DNA of 64,000 bases from CAYOWQ01 sp964407695 (GTDB lineage Bacteria > Planctomycetota > Phycisphaerae > Phycisphaerales > SM1A02). A program made the translations under genes and the position numbers. Below, piece by piece: positions 58,489-64,000 of this stretch (position 1 is the first letter of the stretch; the number at the start of each line of letters is the position of its first letter). The stretch spans positions 77,563-141,562 of the forward strand of contig CAYOWQ010000010.1 of assembly GCA_964407695.1 (NCBI GenBank), in the 5' to 3' direction. The notes under the pieces are model-generated. The model ran no database searches, had not been told where the DNA came from, and saw only the letters and a program-made list of their open reading frames with translations.

Positions 58489-59544
58489 CGGATTCTCCGC
58501 GTCGGTATCAACGCTGGCCTGGGCCGAAGAACGCTGGCTGAAGGCGGCCACCAGTTCGCCCTGCCAGGGATGCTCGCCGAGCCATTTCACTTCGCCGGTA
58601 TTCAGGTCATACACCGCGCCGACGACCTTCAAGTTGCCGGCCCGCATGTGATCGCGAACCACCGGGCTGAATCGAATCAGGTCGAAGATGGATTGCCAGA
58701 CGTTCTCGCGGACCGAATCGGCCACCAGCGAGTCATCACCTGCACCGAGCTGTCGCGCGCGATCCACTGCGGGTTCGATGCGCTCCACAACCTTGCCGAC
58801 CGCTCCGGGGGGAACGGTTCCGGTTGTCGCGGCGGTAACCGCTCCGCATGCCGTATGTCCCATCACGACGAGAACAGGTGTGTGAAGGTGTTCAATGCCG
58901 TACTCAAGAGATCCTGTCTCGCTGTCGCCGGCGATGTTGCCTGCCACGCGGACCGTAAACAGGTCGCCGACGCCGCAGTCAAACACCCGCTCCACCGCAA
59001 CCCGCGAGTCAGCACATGCAAGGATGCAGGCGAACGGATGTTGGCCATTCAACGCGGTTTCCGTCCGGCGGTCAGCATCCGTATTCGGGTTGGATGGCTT
59101 GCTGCTCACCCATCGCTTGTTTCCTTCGACAAGCTTCTTCATCGCTTCGTCGGCCGAGATACTCGTCGTCGAATCAGCGATCGACGGTGCGGGTGCTGTA
59201 TCGCCCTGAGATGCATCGGCGACGTCGGCCGTCTGGTCAGAACCGTGGGCGTCGGGCGCAGCTGCATTGGAGTTTGACTCGGAGGGCTTGGTGGTCCCCG
59301 GCGTCTTCGATGCGGGTTCCGATCCCTTCGCCGCAGGACCACTCTTCTTGGTCGGTGTTGCGCCATGACCGCCCATCGGCGCCCCATGGCCGTCGCCTGC
59401 CGGGATCAGGCACGCCGCATGCATCGGCGAGCGAGCGGCATCCTGTGCGGTAAAAACTCCGAACACTGAGGTCGCGATCGCCGCATGGAGAAACAGCACC
59501 GCGGGCAACGAGAGATTTTTGGTCGACTGGCAATGCATGTTCAT
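58480..59544 (-). CDS. Exported beta-class carbonic anhydrase
   Basis: A 354-residue protein preceded by AAAGGA. A signal peptide (1-34) and a long Ser/Thr/Pro/Gly/Ala linker (about 45-125, with a His/Gly/Met-rich stretch near its start) lead to a beta-carbonic anhydrase domain. Zinc ligands are Cys177, His230 and Cys233 (A-C-A-D-S-R; M-G-H-T-A-C-G), with the Asp179-Arg181 dyad. It should interconvert CO2 and bicarbonate in the periplasm. The linker suggests tethering or spacing from the membrane. The end overlaps mnmG. Confidence 0.9.
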   Translation of the reverse strand: MNMHCQSTKNLSLPAVLFLHAAIATSVFGVFTAQDAARSPMHAACLIPAGDGHGAPMGGHGATPTKKSGPAAKGSEPASKTPGTTKPSESNSNAAAPDAHGSDQTADVADASQGDTAPAPSIADSTTSISADEAMKKLVEGNKRWVSSKPSNPNTDADRRTETALNGQHPFACILACADSRVAVERVFDCGVGDLFTVRVAGNIAGDSETGSLEYGIEHLHTPVLVVMGHTACGAVTAATTGTVPPGAVGKVVERIEPAVDRARQLGAGDDSLVADSVRENVWQSIFDLIRFSPVVRDHMRAGNLKVVGAVYDLNTGEVKWLGEHPWQGELVAAFSQRSSAQASVDTDAENPSH

Positions 59545-59774
59545 GGCATGGTCCTTTCTGAGTATGGGTTTCGTTCCGATTCAATATCGGATGGCACTCA
59601 GTCGATCGTGAGTAGAGGTCGAGGCGCAGAATCGCCTGAGGTCCGGTAACCCCCGCCTTTCGCTGGTGCCCCCCTGAGTGCCACCCCGCGCCGATCCGGG
59701 GTAACATGCGATCCATCCCGGCTTCAACCGCGGCCGATGCGGTTCGTCGCCCGGGCCGCACCGCCCTGTGAGCG

Positions 59775-61688
59775 GTGAGAAAGGTCTTGCCGTTGACGAT
59801 CCAGCATGGTCCGACTCAGCCGCCTCGGGGAAGGATGCTGTGGGGACTTGCGTTGCTGGCCCTTGGCGTCGTCTATGGCGACATTGGCACCAGCCCCCTG
59901 TATGCCCTCCGCGAGTGCTTCCACGGGGATCATCCACATGTCGACCCGACTCCTGAGAATGTCCTTGGGGTACTAAGCCTTGTGTCCTGGAGCCTGATTC
60001 TCGTCATCAGCTTCAAGTACCTCGGATGCATCATGGCGGCAAACAACCGCGGCGAAGGGGGAATTCTTGCCCTCCTTGCCTTGTTGGCCCCGGATGGAAA
60101 AGGTGAATCGTCACGGCGCAAATTCTTGATCGCTTTGGGACTTTTCGGTGCGGCCCTGCTGTACGGGGACGGGATGATCACGCCTGCGATATCAGTACTC
60201 TCGGCTGTCGAGGGCCTTAGCGTTGCGACGCCTGCATTTGACGAATACATCGTTCCGATCACGATCGCGATTCTCGTCGGACTTTTTCTCCTCCAGCGTA
60301 GTGGCACATCAAGGATTGGGTCGGTCTTCGGACCCATCATGGTGCTTTGGTTCGTGACCATTGCCCTGCTCGGGATCGCGTCCATCCTGAAGACCCCCAC
60401 AGTCCTTACCGCCATCAATCCAACTCATGCCGTGAATTTCTTCCTTGAGAATGACCTGACGGGATTTCTGGTGCTCGGAACCGTTTTCCTTGTCGTGACC
60501 GGCGGCGAGGCTCTCTATGCCGACATGGGACATTTCGGAGCGAAGCCGATTCGAGTGGCTTGGTTCGGATTGGTTCTCTGGGCATTGCTCCTCAACTACT
60601 ACGGGCAGGGAGCTCTCATCCTGCGCGATTCGCAGGCAGCGGAGAATCCGTTCTACCGAATGGCACCAGGATGGTCGCTGTACCCGATGGTCGCGCTGGC
60701 CACCGCCGCCACGGTAATCGCGTCTCAAGCGCTCATCTCGGGCGTCTTCAGTCTCACGATGCAGGCTGTGCAGTTGGGATACTGTCCTCGCGTCCGGATT
60801 GAACACACGTCTGAAAGTCAGTTCGGGCAGATCTTCATTCCGTTTGTGAATTGGGCACTCATGTTCTGCACGATCGGCTTGGTGATCGGCTTTGGATCCT
60901 CCAGCAACCTCGCCGCAGCGTACGGTATTGCCGTTACCGCCACGATGGCCATCACAACCATTCTGTACTTCGCCGTGAGTCGCCGACTCTGGAACCGCCC
61001 ACTGTTGTACGCAGTTTCGCTTTCGGGATTTTTTCTCATCTTCGATTTTGCATTCTTTGGTGCCAACATGGTCAAGATTCCTCATGGTGGATGGTTTCCG
61101 CTGGTCATGGCAGCAATGATCTTCATCATCATGACCACCTGGAAACGTGGCCGGGCCATCGTCGGCACCAAGATCGCACCGACGATTCGCCCCATCGAGT
61201 CGTTCCTCACCGCCATCGCCTACGACCCGCCTCAGCGCGTCGCCGGCACCGCGGTGTTCATGACCGGCTCCACCCGCGGCATTCCCATGGCGCTGCTTCA
61301 CAACCTTCGCCACAACAAGGTGGTGCATAAGCGCGTCGTGCTGCTGAGCGTCTTGACCACCGAAACCCCGTTTGTTGATGACGAGAATCGCATCGCCGTC
61401 GAAAACCTCGGCGACGACTTTCACCGAATCATTGCCCTGCACGGCTTCATGGAGGAGCCCAATGTTCCCGCGCTCCTGCCGCTGATCGAGGCCAAGGGCC
61501 TGAAGATCAAGCTGGCCGAGGCCACGTTCTTCCTCGGCCGCGAAACGCTCATCATTAACAAACGCGGCCTTCGCGCCTGGCGCGACACGTTGTTCAGCTT
61601 CCTCGCCCGCAACGCCCAGCCCGCCTCGGGCTACTTCCGCATTCCGCCGAACCGGGTGATCGAGGTGGGTGTGCAGGTGGAGCTGTAG
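59775..61688 (+). CDS. kup: KUP-family potassium transporter
   Basis: A 637-residue membrane protein. G-V-V-Y-G-D-I-G-T-S-P-L-Y-A-L is the KUP hallmark in the first helix, then N-R-G-E-G-G-I-L-A-L and L-L-Y-G-D-G-M-I-T-P-A-I-S-V-L-S-A. Twelve membrane helices are likely, with a C-terminal cytoplasmic beta-rich domain (about 490-637). It imports potassium, probably with protons. The start may be GTG 59775 or TTG 59793 (an AAAGG site favours the latter) or ATG 59835. It stands alone with no kdp or trk genes nearby. Confidence 0.93.
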   Translation: MRKVLPLTIQHGPTQPPRGRMLWGLALLALGVVYGDIGTSPLYALRECFHGDHPHVDPTPENVLGVLSLVSWSLILVISFKYLGCIMAANNRGEGGILALLALLAPDGKGESSRRKFLIALGLFGAALLYGDGMITPAISVLSAVEGLSVATPAFDEYIVPITIAILVGLFLLQRSGTSRIGSVFGPIMVLWFVTIALLGIASILKTPTVLTAINPTHAVNFFLENDLTGFLVLGTVFLVVTGGEALYADMGHFGAKPIRVAWFGLVLWALLLNYYGQGALILRDSQAAENPFYRMAPGWSLYPMVALATAATVIASQALISGVFSLTMQAVQLGYCPRVRIEHTSESQFGQIFIPFVNWALMFCTIGLVIGFGSSSNLAAAYGIAVTATMAITTILYFAVSRRLWNRPLLYAVSLSGFFLIFDFAFFGANMVKIPHGGWFPLVMAAMIFIIMTTWKRGRAIVGTKIAPTIRPIESFLTAIAYDPPQRVAGTAVFMTGSTRGIPMALLHNLRHNKVVHKRVVLLSVLTTETPFVDDENRIAVENLGDDFHRIIALHGFMEEPNVPALLPLIEAKGLKIKLAEATFFLGRETLIINKRGLRAWRDTLFSFLARNAQPASGYFRIPPNRVIEVGVQVEL

Positions 61689-61743
61689 GCCAGGACTTCA
61701 TCCTGCCGCGCACAGGAGGGCAAGAGTTGTTCCTGCGGGGAAC

Positions 61744-63099
61744 TCAGTTTGTCCAATTGCTCAACAACAGGCCGAGATCAGCGCCGTCGACGGTGGTGTC
61801 GGCGTTCAGGTCGGCGGGGCAGGGGGGTGGTTCAATGGGGCGATCTCCGTCGGTGGGGCGGCCGACTCGGCCACCGCGATCCTGCTGCGGCGCCACAGCG
61901 CACTCGCCCCACGCGGCCAGCAGCAGGCCGAGGTCTTCGCCATCGACGATCCAGTCGCAGGTGAGGTCGCCGGGAATGGGCGGAACCGGAGTGAGGAGGA
62001 GGGCGATTTCCTCGTTGTCGAATTCGCCGGAGCCGGCGATTTGACCGGTGTTGTTGATCGCGTAGGCGAGATTGACTTCCACTTGGCCTTGGTCAGATGT
62101 GACCACGTCATCAAGCGCCGTCATCACGCCATCTTTCCAGACAAACGCAGCAAAGGAAGCATTATTGGTGTTGGAGCAATGGCCGACGACAACGCGGCCA
62201 TCGTTGATGTCGTAGGCATCGCTGCGGTTGAAACCGGGAAGCGTGCCGATGTCAGTCATGACGCCGTCGAGATACACGAAAGCGTGGCGGGTGTTGCCGC
62301 CCCCGGGAAGCGGAACGATGCCGCTGCCGACGACGTCGCCGCGGTTGTTAAGGCCACGAGCTTCGCTGGAGCTGCCGCCGGGAATGACGCCGAGATCGAT
62401 GACGTTTCCATCGTTCCAGATGAAGGCGTGGCGCCCTGCGGAGGGACCCATCCAACCGATGATCACTCCGGCGTCATTGATGGCGTTTGCGACGCCATAA
62501 GGTGGCAGAGGAAGCACAAGAGCTTCAGGCTTGCCATCGATCCAGCGGATGGCGGTCTGCGGGCCCGTCACATTGTTCTGCGACTTCCCCACAACGACCG
62601 GCGGATCGGAACCATTGACCGCCGCCGCAGCGCTCTCATTGTGACCGGGAAGCAACCCAAGAGCGACCGTCTCGCGGCCGTTGAAGAGGCAGGCATGAAA
62701 AGTATTCGATGTCGAGAGCATCCACCCCACTGTCGTATCCGATGCGTTCAAGTCAATTGCCTCAAAGTTCTTGTATCCCTGCGGCACAGGCAACGTCTTC
62801 GCAATTGCTCCATCCCAAACGAATGCAAAGTCGAGACCGTTTACGGCACAGTGGTAGGAACCGGTGAGGTGCCCGAGCTGGTTGACCGAAGCGCCGCTTG
62901 ACCAGCCGGGACGACAAGGAGAACTTATCGCTTCGAGCGAAAACCGAAGGCATGCCGGCACGGTGTTCGCCCGGAGGTCAGTACAGAATGCAAGCAACAC
63001 TGAGCATGAGGCCCAGGTGAATCGCAACTGGTAACGCTGGACGAAGGTCTGCAGCAAGCTTTGACTACCTCTGTCAAAGTATTTACTGTTGCGTTGCAA
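61744..63099 (-). CDS. Exported HAF-repeat protein with C-terminal dockerin-like module
   Basis: A 451-residue protein starting at a TTG codon (63099), with a second TTG possible 24 codons later. A hydrophobic stretch (about 27-44) is the likely signal peptide. The body has HAF-type repeats of about 40 residues, with the pattern G-V-M-T-D-I-G-T-L-P-G, H-A-F-V-Y and G-L-N-N-R-G-D-V-V-G, which suggest a beta-propeller. The C-terminus bears two dockerin-like units (W-I-V-D-G-E-D-L-G and L-N-A-D-T-T-V-D-G-A-D-L-G) ending in N-W-T-N. The role is presumably at the cell surface. Its start is 55 bases from the divergent beta-helix gene. Confidence 0.82.
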   Translation of the reverse strand: MQRNSKYFDRGSQSLLQTFVQRYQLRFTWASCSVLLAFCTDLRANTVPACLRFSLEAISSPCRPGWSSGASVNQLGHLTGSYHCAVNGLDFAFVWDGAIAKTLPVPQGYKNFEAIDLNASDTTVGWMLSTSNTFHACLFNGRETVALGLLPGHNESAAAAVNGSDPPVVVGKSQNNVTGPQTAIRWIDGKPEALVLPLPPYGVANAINDAGVIIGWMGPSAGRHAFIWNDGNVIDLGVIPGGSSSEARGLNNRGDVVGSGIVPLPGGGNTRHAFVYLDGVMTDIGTLPGFNRSDAYDINDGRVVVGHCSNTNNASFAAFVWKDGVMTALDDVVTSDQGQVEVNLAYAINNTGQIAGSGEFDNEEIALLLTPVPPIPGDLTCDWIVDGEDLGLLLAAWGECAVAPQQDRGGRVGRPTDGDRPIEPPPCPADLNADTTVDGADLGLLLSNWTN

Positions 63100-63154
63100 T
63101 TCGCAACCACAAAATTCGCTTCAGAATTAATCTCGATCTCAAACGGGCCAACTT

Positions 63155-63928
63155 ATGCGACACGGATCGTTCTTGAAATGCTCGCTTTTCCTGCTCTTCT
63201 GTCTGATGTCGAGCCCAGCATTCGCACAACAAGATGTCTGGTTTGTGAACGACGACGCTGTCGAAGACGGTGATGGCACCTCATGGGGAACCGCCTTCAG
63301 GTACCTCCAGGATGCGCTATTGAGCGATGATCTTGACGCAGGCGACGAGGTACGCGTCGCCCAAGGCACCTATTTCCCGGACTTATCCGAGAACCACACG
63401 GGTAGCCCCGACTTCATCGTTGAGGGGGATGGGGGCATTTCGTTCACGCTCATTACTGGCGTGGCCATTCGCGGAGGGTTCCGCGGCCCCAATTCACAGG
63501 AGTTGGATCCGAACGAACAGGGGTTTGTGAGCATTCTCTCCGGCGACCTCGGCGGCGACGATGATCCCGATGAGCCCTTCGATGGCGATTTGACTGACGA
63601 CAACTCCTATCACGTCGTTCGCGCTGAAGGTGTCGGGGCAAGCGCGATTCTCGACGGCTTCACGATCAAAGGCGGCAATGCCACCAACCACACGGGCAGC
63701 GCGACGGAGTGTGCTCCGAATCAGACCGTGCCGAATGCCGCGGGCGGCGGCCTCTTCTGCCGCGATGCCGGCCCCACCATTCGCAACTGCGTTTTCGAGT
63801 CGAATCACGCGCTGGCCGGCGGGGCGATCGGTCTGTATTGCTCCAGCGACCCCGATATCATCAATTGCCTCTTCGAGGGCAACCTGGCGTACAACCCCAC
63901 TGGAAGCAACCCAACGGAAGTGACGTAG
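63155..63928 (+). CDS. Exported right-handed parallel beta-helix protein, short
   Basis: A 257-residue protein. A signal peptide (F-L-L-F-C-L-M-S-S-P-A-F-A-Q) is followed by the pattern V-W-F-V-N-D-D-A, W-G-T-A-F-R-Y-L-Q-D-A-L (typical of polymorphic-outer-membrane-like proteins), and beta-helix rungs G-P-T-I-R-N-C-V-F, G-G-A-I-G-L-Y and P-D-I-I-N-C-L-F. Relatives usually have several hundred more residues of rungs and a C-terminal anchor. This one stops at a TAG in the middle of a rung series, 72 bases before the window ends. It may be truncated, mutated or an actual short form. Confidence 0.75.
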   Translation: MRHGSFLKCSLFLLFCLMSSPAFAQQDVWFVNDDAVEDGDGTSWGTAFRYLQDALLSDDLDAGDEVRVAQGTYFPDLSENHTGSPDFIVEGDGGISFTLITGVAIRGGFRGPNSQELDPNEQGFVSILSGDLGGDDDPDEPFDGDLTDDNSYHVVRAEGVGASAILDGFTIKGGNATNHTGSATECAPNQTVPNAAGGGLFCRDAGPTIRNCVFESNHALAGGAIGLYCSSDPDIINCLFEGNLAYNPTGSNPTEVT

Positions 63929-64000
63929 GTCATGCAAAGCGTCGTTTCTCTCCCGTAGCGACTGTCTTGCCTGTCAAGCCTCGATGGGCATGTTTCGCCA

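Noticed and set aside
61669..62901. A 410-codon plus-strand frame opposite the HAF-repeat gene
   Set aside because: It lies wholly antisense to clear HAF repeats and a dockerin-like end, and starts inside the kup stop region.
1..64000. Insertion sequences, prophage, CRISPR arrays, rRNA
   Set aside because: No transposase, integrase, phage structural gene, regular short-spaced repeats or rRNA core sequence was found on either strand.

Overview
The window is GC-rich, densely coding bacterial chromosome. It looks like a planctomycete, most likely of the Phycisphaerae type. The reasons are secreted proteins carrying a dockerin-like module (core DGADLGLLL..W), DUF1573, HAF-repeat, FG-GAP/ASPIC and parallel beta-helix surface proteins, a membrane protein ending in a CPECG zinc ribbon, a divergent sigma-like regulator beside mqnA, and a short MnmE-like GTPase. 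This assignment is inference; there is no rRNA in the window. A run of 100 N at 10101-10200 shows that this is a draft scaffold.

Layout. 1-5.6 kb: minus-strand end of a glycan locus (WecA-type transferase, SDR epimerase), a secreted protein, an XRE/TPR regulator with a palindrome over its predicted promoter, a PilZ protein, and a NUDIX-dapA pair. 5.7-13.6 kb: secretome region with an FG-GAP/ASPIC dockerin protein, a DUF1573 protein, a large Cys-rich repeat protein interrupted by the gap, a cyclophilin-like protein and superoxide dismutase. 13.6-20.8 kb: MBL hydrolase, kynurenine 3-monooxygenase, RibBA-like protein, M42-like peptidase, nadC and birA. 20.9-28.9 kb: cold-shock protein, histidine kinase, zinc-ribbon membrane protein, mqnA overlapping the sigma-like gene, rplM-rpsI, a CPBP protease and a hypothetical protein. 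29-40 kb: Lys-rich NTF2-like protein, LptD, PTS EIIA, truD, bifunctional nuclease, methyltransferase, DUF885 peptidase and a UvrD/PcrA helicase. 40-53.6 kb: dcd and class II ribonucleotide reductase, a structured intergenic region, a five-gene run (Dabb lipoprotein, BtpA, D-amino-acid aminotransferase, coaX, MnmE-like GTPase), a cyclophilin, gcvP and an EF-hand protein. 53.7-64 kb: tRNA-Thr, a secreted protein-arginine deiminase, mnmG, exported beta-carbonic anhydrase, a KUP potassium transporter, a HAF-repeat dockerin protein, and a short beta-helix protein at the edge.

How the genes fit together. Cofactor genes are prominent: KMO plus NadC suggest quinolinate made from tryptophan, MqnA implies the futalosine menaquinone route, and RibBA, CoaX and BirA add riboflavin, CoA and biotin functions. 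LptD implies an outer membrane with lipopolysaccharide. The B12-dependent reductase next to dcd is a deoxynucleotide supply unit.

The most notable gene is at 53965-56433. It encodes an exported homologue of the eukaryotic-type peptidyl-arginine deiminase (PADI family). The catalytic Asp, His-x-Asp and Cys are in place, it carries an N-terminal dockerin-like module, and it has an apparent insertion in the catalytic domain.
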